A stretch of DNA of 64,000 nucleotides from Actinospica sp035493475. GTDB lineage: Bacteria; Actinomycetota; Actinomycetes; Streptomycetales; Catenulisporaceae. The stretch spans positions 1 to 64,000 of the forward strand of contig DATJIF010000123.1 in the NCBI GenBank assembly GCA_035493475.1, read 5' to 3'. Made by a program: the position numbers and the translations under genes. How positions within the stretch are numbered: the stretch's first letter is position 1; every line of letters begins with the position of its first letter. A model generated the notes under the pieces. That model did no database searches. It worked only from the letters and a program-made list of their open reading frames with translations, and was not told the origin of the DNA. This document shows positions 8,177 through 15,670 of the stretch, piece after piece.

Positions 8177-8802
8177 CGCAGGCTGCGGGTCGCGACCTCG
8201 GCGAACGAACGTGCCGCCGGGGAGAGCGCGTCCCACGAGCGCGCGGCCCAGCCGACCGGGAGGGGAGGCAGGCCGCGCAGCGGTACCAGGTGGACGGCGC
8301 CGTCCGCGAGGTACTGCTGATCGGGGAATCGGGGCACGATCGCGTGGCCGACGCCGAGCCCCGCGAGCAGCAGTGCGGTGTCCCAGTCGGTGGCGCCCGC
8401 CGCGTCGCCGAGGGTGACGTCCGTGAGCGCGGCGGTGAGCACGCGGCCTGAGGTCGAGTTCTCGGGCGGCCGGATCACGCGCAGGCCCGAGAGTTCCGGC
8501 ACCTCGACCCACGCGCGGTCCGCGTAGTAGTCGCCGGAGCGCATCGCGAGCATCCACGGGAGTTCGACGACCGGCCGCTGCTCGACGTCGTCCGCCGCGC
8601 CCGAGACCGTGATCCACGCCAGATCCGCGTCGCCCTTCCGGAGCGCATCGAGGCATTCGCCGCTCGACGACGCGGTGAGGAACTCCATGTGGACGCGCGG
8701 ATTGCGGAAGCGGTATTCGACTACTGCGTCGGACATGAAGTGGCGCAGCGTCGCCGCCCCGGTCATGATCCGGATCGCGTCCTTCGTAATGGGCATGGGC
8801 AT
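8149..8802 (-). CDS. LysR-type effector-binding domain without DNA-binding domain
   Basis: About 218 residues from the ATG at 8802. The sequence is a LysR substrate-binding domain: ITKDAIRIMTGA start, GECLDALRKGDADLAW, LAGLGVGHAIVPRF in the second lobe. The N-terminal helix-turn-helix (~60 residues) normal for LysR proteins is missing, and the divergent gene begins only 42 bases upstream, leaving no space for it. It may be a truncated regulator or a domain that acts by binding ligand or a full-length partner. Overlaps mraY tail to tail by 28 bases. Confidence 0.7.
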   Translation of the reverse strand: MPMPITKDAIRIMTGAATLRHFMSDAVVEYRFRNPRVHMEFLTASSSGECLDALRKGDADLAWITVSGAADDVEQRPVVELPWMLAMRSGDYYADRAWVEVPELSGLRVIRPPENSTSGRVLTAALTDVTLGDAAGATDWDTALLLAGLGVGHAIVPRFPDQQYLADGAVHLVPLRGLPPLPVGWAARSWDALSPAARSFAEVATRSLRYQCDLNPP

Positions 8803-8843
8803 AAGGTAGGGCTTAGCAGACCGAACGAGAGCGAGGCGCGCAC

Positions 8844-9647
8844 GTGTGCACCGCACTGATCAGCGTTGATCCGAACAGCCGCGTCCCGCTGCTGCTGCTC
8901 TTCGCCCGCGACGAGTTCATCGACCGCTCCTGGAAGCTGCCCGGGCGGTTCTGGCCGGAGCATCCGCGGCTGGTCGGAGGCCAGGACGAGCGCGAGGGCG
9001 GCACGTGGCTCGCCGTCGATCCGGGAGCTGAGGGCGGTGGCGCGGCGCCTCGGGTCGCGTGCCTGCTCAACGGCTTCGGCACGTTCGCGGACGTGGCCCG
9101 GCGGCGCACGCGTGGCAGGCTCGCCTTGATCGCGGCGTCCGGCGGCTTCATCAGCGACCTGGACCTGACCCGGTACGACCCGTTCCACCTGCTCGTCGGC
9201 GACCCGACCGGCGTCAGCATGCTGACCTGGGACGGCAGTACCCTGACGGACCGCAAGCTCGCGCCCGGCACGCACCTCGTCTCGAACCGCGGCCTCGAGG
9301 TCGAGGACGACCAGCTGCCGACCGCCCCGGAGCGCGCCGTCACCCTGATCGAGGCGCGGATCAAGCATTTCAGGCCTCTGCTTCAGTCCACGCCGCGCCC
9401 CGAACCCGCGCCCGGCGACGAGCTCTCCACGCGGCAGGCCTGGGGCGCGTGGATGCGGCTCGCGGACGGCGACGACCTGGACACCGACGACGTGCGGGCC
9501 CTGATCGGACGGCACGACTGGGGCGAGGGCGCCGGAGTGTGGATCACCTCGTCCGTGTCCCTGGTCGCGCTGGGATCCGGTGGCGTACGGTACGACATGA
9601 ACCCGGCTCCGGGCACAGGCGACTGGTACGAGGTGGTGACCGCGTGA
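8844..9647 (+). CDS. NRDE/TANGO2-family protein
   Basis: 267 residues starting GTG-TGC, giving Met-Cys as in NRDE proteins, whose Cys2 sits where Ntn-type hydrolases have their nucleophile. The ARDEF motif near residue 25 and the SNRGLEV segment are family marks. The family's reaction is unresolved; the eukaryotic member TANGO2 is linked to lipid/heme handling. It overlaps the following amidohydrolase gene by GTGA, so the two are translationally coupled and may act on related compounds. Confidence 0.8.
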   Translation: MCTALISVDPNSRVPLLLLFARDEFIDRSWKLPGRFWPEHPRLVGGQDEREGGTWLAVDPGAEGGGAAPRVACLLNGFGTFADVARRRTRGRLALIAASGGFISDLDLTRYDPFHLLVGDPTGVSMLTWDGSTLTDRKLAPGTHLVSNRGLEVEDDQLPTAPERAVTLIEARIKHFRPLLQSTPRPEPAPGDELSTRQAWGAWMRLADGDDLDTDDVRALIGRHDWGEGAGVWITSSVSLVALGSGGVRYDMNPAPGTGDWYEVVTA

Positions 9648-10867
9648 CCCGCACAGTGTTCGCCGGAGGAACGGTCTTCGACGGGACCGGCGCCGTGCCC
9701 GCGCGGGCCGACGTACTCGTCGAGGGGGACCGGATCCTCGACGTCGGCATCGGCCTCGACGGCGACGAATCGGTCGACTGCACCGGGACCACGCTGCTGC
9801 CCGGGCTATTCGACTGCCACGTGCACGTCGCGTTCTCCGGCCCCGTCGGCAGCATCACCGACCGCGTGCAGAAGCCGTTCTCGTATCAGTTCTACGAGGC
9901 CGCGCAGAACCTGCAGCGCACCATCGAACTCGGCATCACCACGGCGCGGGACGCGGGCGGCGCCGACGCCGGGATCAAGCGCGCCGTGCAGGACGGGCTG
10001 ATCGCCGGGCCCCGCCTGCAGATCTCGGTCGCGGCGATGTCGCAGACCGGCGGGCACGGCGACGGATGGATGCCGTCGAGCCACTGCCTGCCGCTGTTCG
10101 TCGAGCACCCGGGCCGCCCGGCGACCATCGCGGACGGCGAGGACGAGGTGCGCAAGGTCTCCCGGCAACTGCTGCGCGCGGGCGCCGAGGTGCTGAAGGT
10201 CTGCGCGACCGGCGGCGTGCTGTCCCCGGCCGACGACCCGCGGCACAGCCAGTTCACCGAGGAGGAGCTGCGGGTCATCGTCACCGAGGCGGAGATGCAG
10301 GGCCGCTACGTCATGGCCCACGCTCAGGGCAGTGCGGGAATCAAGAACGCGCTACGTGCCGGGGTCCGTTCGATCGAGCACGGCATCTACCTCGACGACG
10401 AAGCGATTGAACTCATGCTGGCGAACGATGCGTGGCTGGTGCCGACGCTCATCGCACCGATCGCCGTGCTGCGCGAGATCGAGGCCGGTACCGACATGCC
10501 GGAGTTCGTGGTGCGCAAGGTCAACGAGGTCGCCGCCGTGCACACGGAGTCCGTGCGCCGAGCCGTGGACGCGGGCGTGCGCATCGCGATGGGCACCGAC
10601 TCGGGCGTCGGCGCGCACGGCACGAACCTCGGGGAACTGCCACTGATGCAGGCCGCCGGCATGACTCCGGCGCAGGTCCTCGCGGCGACCACGTCGTCGG
10701 CCGCCGACCTGCTCGGATACGGCGACACGCTCGGCAGGCTCGCGCCGGGATTCCGGGCGGACCTCGTCGTCGTGGACGGAGATCCGCTCGGTCAGCTGGC
10801 CGACCTGCCGAAGCTCGTGCGCGAGGTGTGGCAGGACGGCCGCCGCGTGCACGGTGCTACCGGCTGA
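9644..10867 (+). CDS. Metal-dependent amidohydrolase (Xaa-Pro dipeptidase/imidazolonepropionase-like)
   Basis: About 407 residues. Amidohydrolase-superfamily metal ligands are all visible: DCHVHVAF, the lysine in EVLKVCATGG (normally carboxylated), VMAHAQG, SIEHGIYL and AMGTDSG. Family members hydrolyse amide bonds of cyclic amides or Xaa-Pro/Xaa-Arg dipeptides in the cytoplasm. The GTG start overlaps the NRDE stop by four bases. The 3' end meets the convergent AlkZ-like gene with an 11-base overlap. Substrate cannot be deduced. Confidence 0.85.
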   Translation: MTRTVFAGGTVFDGTGAVPARADVLVEGDRILDVGIGLDGDESVDCTGTTLLPGLFDCHVHVAFSGPVGSITDRVQKPFSYQFYEAAQNLQRTIELGITTARDAGGADAGIKRAVQDGLIAGPRLQISVAAMSQTGGHGDGWMPSSHCLPLFVEHPGRPATIADGEDEVRKVSRQLLRAGAEVLKVCATGGVLSPADDPRHSQFTEEELRVIVTEAEMQGRYVMAHAQGSAGIKNALRAGVRSIEHGIYLDDEAIELMLANDAWLVPTLIAPIAVLREIEAGTDMPEFVVRKVNEVAAVHTESVRRAVDAGVRIAMGTDSGVGAHGTNLGELPLMQAAGMTPAQVLAATTSSAADLLGYGDTLGRLAPGFRADLVVVDGDPLGQLADLPKLVREVWQDGRRVHGATG

Positions 10868-11987
10868 CCTCGACCGACACCTCCGTGCCCGGGCCCGCGA
10901 TGAAGCGTGCCAGGTCGGTGCCCTCACGCTCGATCGCCTCATGCTCGGCCGACGAGACCTTCTGAAAGAGCGAGACCGCCAGCACGGCGCGCTCCTGCTC
11001 CTCGCCGGATTTCGCCTTGCGCGGCAACGTGATCTTCCACATCCCGTCCCACTCGCCGTCCACGAACAGCGTCCCCGTGCGCGCGCCGTTGCCCGGCGGG
11101 ATCGGCGGCTTGCGCAGGTCCGGGACGAAGCGCGTGCGATCCGCATAGCCGAAGAACATGTTGTCGTACTCAGGCAGAAAACGAACCGGAGCGTGTACGA
11201 ACTCGGACGGTCGCGGCGCGTCGCGCAGGTCGTAGAGCAGCCGGCCGTCCGGATCACGGAATGTGGCCAGCTTCGAGGCGAGCCGGTCCGCGACCTCCGA
11301 CAGCCGCGTCAACCCCGACCACGCCTGCGCGTCCTGGATGCTCGCGGGCCCGAACGCCGCGAGGTACCGCAAGAACATTCCGTCGGGCGTCACGTCTGCT
11401 TCCGGTTCACGGCCGAGGTACGCGGCGAAGGTCGTCTGCCGAGTCGGCGCGCTGGCGTCCCATTTCCCGCGCGGCGGCACGTGGATCAGCGCGAGCCGGC
11501 CGCGCGCGCCGTACGCCAGCGCGTCGGCGTCGTAACCCGGGAAATGCGGTGTGAGCTGCTGCCCGAGCTCGGCCGTGCTGAGTTCCGATGTGCTGAGCAG
11601 TTCGAGGGCTGTCGAGGTCAGCGCCGCCAGATCGATCCCGACCAGCCGCTTCCCGAACGCGGACTGCACCGTCCGCGCGCTGACCGGTCCGACGAGGGCC
11701 TGCCAGCCGAGGGCGTCGGCGGTGGTGACGAGATGGACGGTGGAGCGCATCAGATTCGAGCGCACGACGCGGCGTGCGTCGTAGAGATCGTCGAGTGCTG
11801 AGGGCGAGTAGCGGTCGAGGCGGGTCCACAGCCCCACGTGCGGGGCCAATGGAGCCTGCGCCTGGAGCCCGGCGAGCGCGTGGACCGCTTCATATGGGCG
11901 GACGGAGGCACGTTCGAGCAGCATCTGGCGGGAGAGGGTCGCCCGGTTGAGCGCCCTGCGGCTCAGGGTCGGTGGCGTGGTCGGCAC
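10857..11987 (-). CDS. AlkZ-like winged-helix DNA glycosylase family protein
   Basis: 376 residues, typical for the HTH_42 (winged helix DNA-binding) family. The family prototype, AlkZ of Streptomyces, unhooks azinomycin interstrand crosslinks using a QxQ catalytic motif. GLQAQAP near residue 45 supplies this motif here, followed by HVGLWTRL and the RSNLMRSTVHLVT strand. Such proteins either protect producers of genotoxins or repair alkylated DNA. No antibiotic cluster is seen beside it. Start ATG at 11987. Confidence 0.8.
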   Translation of the reverse strand: MPTTPPTLSRRALNRATLSRQMLLERASVRPYEAVHALAGLQAQAPLAPHVGLWTRLDRYSPSALDDLYDARRVVRSNLMRSTVHLVTTADALGWQALVGPVSARTVQSAFGKRLVGIDLAALTSTALELLSTSELSTAELGQQLTPHFPGYDADALAYGARGRLALIHVPPRGKWDASAPTRQTTFAAYLGREPEADVTPDGMFLRYLAAFGPASIQDAQAWSGLTRLSEVADRLASKLATFRDPDGRLLYDLRDAPRPSEFVHAPVRFLPEYDNMFFGYADRTRFVPDLRKPPIPPGNGARTGTLFVDGEWDGMWKITLPRKAKSGEEQERAVLAVSLFQKVSSAEHEAIEREGTDLARFIAGPGTEVSVEVSR

Positions 11988-11999
11988 GCCACCGATTAT

Positions 12000-12314
12000 C
12001 TACGGATAGACGGGTCGGTAGTCGTCGTCGCCCGGCCCCTTGATCCAGGCGGCGACGGCCCGCGGGTCCGCCGTCTCGGTCGCGTTGTGCAACAGCATCC
12101 GCGCTGTTCGCAGCGCGTTCGACTCCGTCACCGCGCGGCCGGTCGAGTAGGCGGGGTACGGCGTGTCGCCCCGCCGTGCCCACTCGACGCGGTACTCCCA
12201 GGGAAGCTCCCGGGTGCGCGCGGCGAAGATCTCGCGGCGCACCTGCGCGACGAGCTGCACTGAGGTGAGGTTCTCGTCCACTGCGATCAGCCCTTGGTGC
12301 GTATGCCTATGCAT
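12000..12314 (-). CDS. Small protein of unknown function
   Basis: 104 residues, ATG start, reading MHRHTHQG at the N-terminus and ending in YRPVYP. Mixed charged sequence without membrane segments or a recognised domain. It ends 12 bases before the AlkZ-like gene starts, on the same strand, so the two may be co-transcribed. Codon use fits its neighbours. Function not recognised. Confidence 0.55.
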   Translation of the reverse strand: MHRHTHQGLIAVDENLTSVQLVAQVRREIFAARTRELPWEYRVEWARRGDTPYPAYSTGRAVTESNALRTARMLLHNATETADPRAVAAWIKGPGDDDYRPVYP

Positions 12315-12524
12315 GGGTTTCGGGATGCATCCGGCGAGGTGCTAACGTGGCGTCAGATCCGTTACATTTCCTCACGGAGGGTGACGGACCCTGCTTGCTT
12401 CGTTACATGGAACGTTACGAGTGACGTTCCGTTAATTTACCCGAGCTTTGCTTGATCACACGCGAAGACGCGCGATCCGGCAGGCAGACTTTCCGGGAGC
12501 CGGACGGGAAGGGAGTGACGCGCG
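12315..12524. promoter_or_regulatory. Divergent promoter region with repeated CGTTAC motifs
   Basis: AT-richer than the surroundings. It contains CCGTTACAT, TCGTTACATGG, ACGTTACGA and CCGTTAAT, plus a perfect dyad GGAACGT-N8-ACGTTCC at 12409-12430. It separates the small leftward gene from the XRE regulator, so it probably carries promoters and an operator for one or both. Confidence 0.5.
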
Positions 12525-13361
12525 TTGCCGTTCACGGCCAGTTGGACGCAGAAGGCGCTCGCCGAGGAACTCGCCCGGCTGCGGCGCGAACGCGGCTACT
12601 CGGTGCGCGACGTCGCCGAGCACACCGGCTGGAGCATCGCGAAGATCTCCCGGGGAGAGAACGGCGTGAGCAAGCTCGACCCGATCGACGTCCGCAGGCT
12701 CGCCGCGCTCTACGAGGTGGACGAGGCCGACGTGGACCGGCTGTGCGAGATGGCCAGGGACAGCATCGTCGACGCCTGGTGGCGCCGTTACGAGCGGTGG
12801 CTGAGCCCGACGTTCCTGGAGTTCCTCGGCTACGAGGCCGACGCCGCCCGGGCCTGGTCCGTGCAGACGATGTTCGTCCCCGGGCTGCTGCAGACCAGCG
12901 ACTACGTCAAGGCGATCCTGTCCATCGGTCCGGTCCGCGACCCCGACCGCAACGACGCCGACTACGAGGTCAGGCTGCGCAGGCAGCGCCGCCTGGACGA
13001 GCCGGACCCGATCGAACTGACCGCGCTGGTCGCCGAATCCGTGCTGCACTGGCAGTTCGGCGGCCCCGACGTGATGCGCGGCCAGCTCACCCACCTGAAC
13101 ACGATGGCCGAGCGGCCGAACGTGAGCGTCCGGGTCATCCCGTTCGCGCACCCGATCCCGATCTACCCGATCGACCTGTTCGAGTCCGGCGGCTCCGCAC
13201 CCGCCGTCGTGTTCTCCGAGACCCAGTGGGGCACGCCGTTCACGGAGGATCCCATTGAGCTCCGCCAGGCCCGCCGCGAGATCGAACGGCTCGAGGCGGC
13301 CGCCCTGTCGGAGGAGGAAAGCAGCACAATGATCGAGCGCCGAATCAGAGAGTTGGATTGA
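12525..13361 (+). CDS. XRE-family regulator with DUF5753 (Scr1 type)
   Basis: 278 residues. N-terminal helix-turn-helix (LRRERGYSVRDVAEHTGWSIAKISRGENG) followed by a DUF5753 domain (TMFVPGLLQTSDYV, HWQFGGPDVMRGQLTHL, PFAHPIPIYPIDLFE). In streptomycetes these proteins form units with a small DUF397 protein and resemble toxin-antitoxin-like or developmental switches. The TTG start follows GGGAAGGGAG. The stop overlaps the start of the DUF397 gene by one base (TGATG). Confidence 0.9.
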   Translation: MPFTASWTQKALAEELARLRRERGYSVRDVAEHTGWSIAKISRGENGVSKLDPIDVRRLAALYEVDEADVDRLCEMARDSIVDAWWRRYERWLSPTFLEFLGYEADAARAWSVQTMFVPGLLQTSDYVKAILSIGPVRDPDRNDADYEVRLRRQRRLDEPDPIELTALVAESVLHWQFGGPDVMRGQLTHLNTMAERPNVSVRVIPFAHPIPIYPIDLFESGGSAPAVVFSETQWGTPFTEDPIELRQARREIERLEAAALSEEESSTMIERRIRELD

Positions 13362-13570
13362 TGCGCATCAACGAGTGGCACAAGGCCGTCGCCTCCAACG
13401 GCGGCACCAACTGCGTCGAGGTGATGGAGACCGCGGACGGCTTCCTGGTCCGCGACACCAAGGACGACGGCACCGGACCCGTCCTGTCCTTCACCCACGG
13501 CGAATGGGCCGCCTTCCTCGCCGGCGTCAACAACGGCGAGTTCGACCCCGTCGACACCCCGGCGGTCTGA
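13361..13570 (+). CDS. DUF397 small protein
   Basis: 69 residues from ATG at 13361. Contains the DUF397 core (WHKAVASNGGTNCVEV, FLVRDTKDDGTGPVLSFT, EWAAFLAGV). It is the partner of the upstream XRE-DUF5753 regulator and is translated from an overlapping start. In characterised pairs the small protein antagonises or modulates the regulator; that role is inferred here. Confidence 0.9.
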   Translation: MRINEWHKAVASNGGTNCVEVMETADGFLVRDTKDDGTGPVLSFTHGEWAAFLAGVNNGEFDPVDTPAV

Positions 13571-13593
13571 CCCGCCCACTCCAAGAGGCAGCG

Positions 13594-13627
13594 ACCCCGT
13601 GCGAGCACCGGCTCTCCGGGGTTGTTT
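13594..13627 (+). terminator. Rho-independent-like terminator after DUF397
   Basis: Interrupted stem CCCCG...GAGC-ACCG-GCTC...CGGGG followed by TTGTTT. It lies 24 bases after the DUF397 stop and just before the end of the convergent MFS-acetyltransferase gene. Confidence 0.65.
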
Positions 13628-13630
13628 GCG

Positions 13631-15571
13631 TCATGAGGGATCTTCCGTGGAGATCGGTTCCCAGGTTCCGAAGTGCGTCAATCCCGCGGCCTTGGCCAGC
13701 GCGACGGAGGCGTGGTTGTCGAGCTGGCAGCGGTATTGGGGCTGGTATCCCTGTTCGGCGGCGTACTTGTACGACGCCCTGACCACGGCGCGGGCGTGGC
13801 CGCGTCCCCGATAGTCGGGCAGGGTCATCACACCGAGGTCGGCGACCTTTGCCCCACCCCACGGATACATGCTCGCGGCGCTGACCAGACGATCATCGGC
13901 GAAGGCTCCGAAAACCGCCCAGTGGTCCAACTCGACGTACGCGTCATCGAGGTCTTGCTCCGACGCCGAGGCCGTGAACACGTCGAACAACGCGGCATCG
14001 GCTTCCGTCAGTTGCCGAACGCTGGTGTTGGGCTCTTGGCGCAGTAGTTCCTGCAGGTCGTCCTGCGCGTAGTAGAACAGGTTGTCGGCGTCGTGCAGCG
14101 TGAGCCCGGCTTCGCGCAACGCCTCGCGGAATCCGGCCTCGCTCATCGGCGCCGCATCGCTGGAGCGGCCCAGCACCTCGGCCAACGCAGGCGAGAGCAC
14201 CGCCCGGACCCGATCGGGCGTCGTCAGCACCATGAGCTGCCGGTCCTCGCGCAGGTCGGCGTTGACCGCGATGCTGAACGCCCCCTCGCGCGACACGACG
14301 TTGCCGTCCGCGAAGCTCTCACGCCAAAAGTCGGTGACAACCGGTGAAAACATGCGACGCACTCTTCCACCGGCGCTCGGGCGATGTCCAAGCAATATCA
14401 CGGGGGCGGAGGCGGCGATGAGGGCGGCGGCGAGGTTCATGGTCGTGACGACGCCGAGGTGCTCGCCGAGGATGGAGCCGCCGAGCATGCCGGTGAGCGT
14501 GGCGGCGCCCTGGAGAGCCAGGTAGACGGAGCCCACGCGGCCTTGGATCTCGTCGGGGGTGCGGCGGGCCACGGCGGTATCGGCGGTGACGAGGAAGCAG
14601 ACGGCTGGCGGGCCGATGAGCGTGAACAGGGCCAGGTCCCAGGCCAGGTGCGGGGTGTTGAAGCTCGCGGCGAAGACGGCCGCCAGCGCGAGAAGGCTGG
14701 CGACGATCGTGATCCGGTCGGAGAGGCGGTCGGCGACGAGACGGCTGAGCGGGCCGCCGAGGACGAAGCCGGCGCCCAGCGCGCCGAAGAGGATGCCCAG
14801 GCTTTGGGCGCCCGCGTGCAGGACGCCGCCGAGGTAGGGGACGAGGAGCGCGGTGAGCATCGCGTTGCCGGTGAAGAAGAGTGCTGCGATGACGAACAGG
14901 ACGCGCAGGTCGGGGGAGTGGCGCAGGTGGCTGAGTCCGGCGCGCAGGTCGGTGCGGAAGGCGCGGAGCGGGGAGCTCGGGGGACGGGCGGCGCGAGGCT
15001 CGGCGCGGTGGCGGATGGGGAGGGTCAGGGCAGCGGAGAGGAGGTAGCTGGCCACGTCGAGCGCGACGACGATGTGGAAGCCGAAGAAGACGTAGAGGGC
15101 GCCGCCGAGCGGTCCGCCGACGAGCCGGATCACGCCGCCGACCAGCTGGGAGAGGGCGTTGGCGGCGCTCAGTTCGGGGCCGCGGCCGATGATGCTGGGG
15201 ATGAGCGCACCGCGTGCCGGGTTGAAGAACTGGCCGAATCCGGCTTCGAGGGTCAGCGCGGCGTACACGATCCAGACGCCGCCCCGGCTGTGCACGGCGA
15301 GCATCGACAGGACGGTCGCCGCGCGCAGCAGGTCGGTGGCGATCATGATGCGGCGCCGGTCCCAGCGGTCGGCGAACACGCCGGCGATCGGGCCGAGCAG
15401 GATGGCGGGGACGGACTCGGCGGTGAGTGTGAGGCCGGTCGCCATCGTCGAACCGGTGAGCTCGAACACGAAGAAGGGGGCGGCGACCATCAGCAGCCAG
15501 TCGCCCGTGTTGGACAGGAACTGGCTGGTGAGCAGCAGCCGGAAGTCGCCGATCCGCAGGACCCCGAGCAT
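13631..15571 (-). CDS. MFS transporter fused to a GNAT acetyltransferase
   Basis: 646 residues from the ATG at 15571, which follows GGGAGGGG; the GTG at 15580 would overlap that ribosome site. Residues ~1-400 are a 12-helix major facilitator of the enterobactin-exporter/MFS_3 type (FADRWDRRRIMIATDLLR). From Met407 to the end is a complete GNAT protein with the acetyl-CoA loop in YRGRGHARAV and LDNHASVALAKAAGL. No stop separates them. A plausible reading is export plus N-acetylation of the same toxic compound. A CIRCE element sits directly upstream. An internal start at the ATG at 14353 could also yield free acetyltransferase. Confidence 0.85.
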   Translation of the reverse strand: MLGVLRIGDFRLLLTSQFLSNTGDWLLMVAAPFFVFELTGSTMATGLTLTAESVPAILLGPIAGVFADRWDRRRIMIATDLLRAATVLSMLAVHSRGGVWIVYAALTLEAGFGQFFNPARGALIPSIIGRGPELSAANALSQLVGGVIRLVGGPLGGALYVFFGFHIVVALDVASYLLSAALTLPIRHRAEPRAARPPSSPLRAFRTDLRAGLSHLRHSPDLRVLFVIAALFFTGNAMLTALLVPYLGGVLHAGAQSLGILFGALGAGFVLGGPLSRLVADRLSDRITIVASLLALAAVFAASFNTPHLAWDLALFTLIGPPAVCFLVTADTAVARRTPDEIQGRVGSVYLALQGAATLTGMLGGSILGEHLGVVTTMNLAAALIAASAPVILLGHRPSAGGRVRRMFSPVVTDFWRESFADGNVVSREGAFSIAVNADLREDRQLMVLTTPDRVRAVLSPALAEVLGRSSDAAPMSEAGFREALREAGLTLHDADNLFYYAQDDLQELLRQEPNTSVRQLTEADAALFDVFTASASEQDLDDAYVELDHWAVFGAFADDRLVSAASMYPWGGAKVADLGVMTLPDYRGRGHARAVVRASYKYAAEQGYQPQYRCQLDNHASVALAKAAGLTHFGTWEPISTEDPS

Positions 15572-15589
15572 CGACCGCACCCCTCCCGA

Positions 15590-15616
15590 TTAGCACTCTC
15601 ATGGTGAGAGTGCTAA
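15590..15616. promoter_or_regulatory. CIRCE element (HrcA operator), perfect match
   Basis: TTAGCACTC, nine bases, GAGTGCTAA: an exact match to the CIRCE consensus. It ends 18 bases before the ATG of the leftward MFS-acetyltransferase gene, just before its ribosome site, and 54 bases beyond the TPR gene stop. HrcA bound here would repress this gene until heat or protein stress. Confidence 0.93.
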
Positions 15617-15670
15617 TCGATGATCGCATCAGGGTTCGTTCGGGGGCAAGGGAATGCGCTCTGCTCTCGG

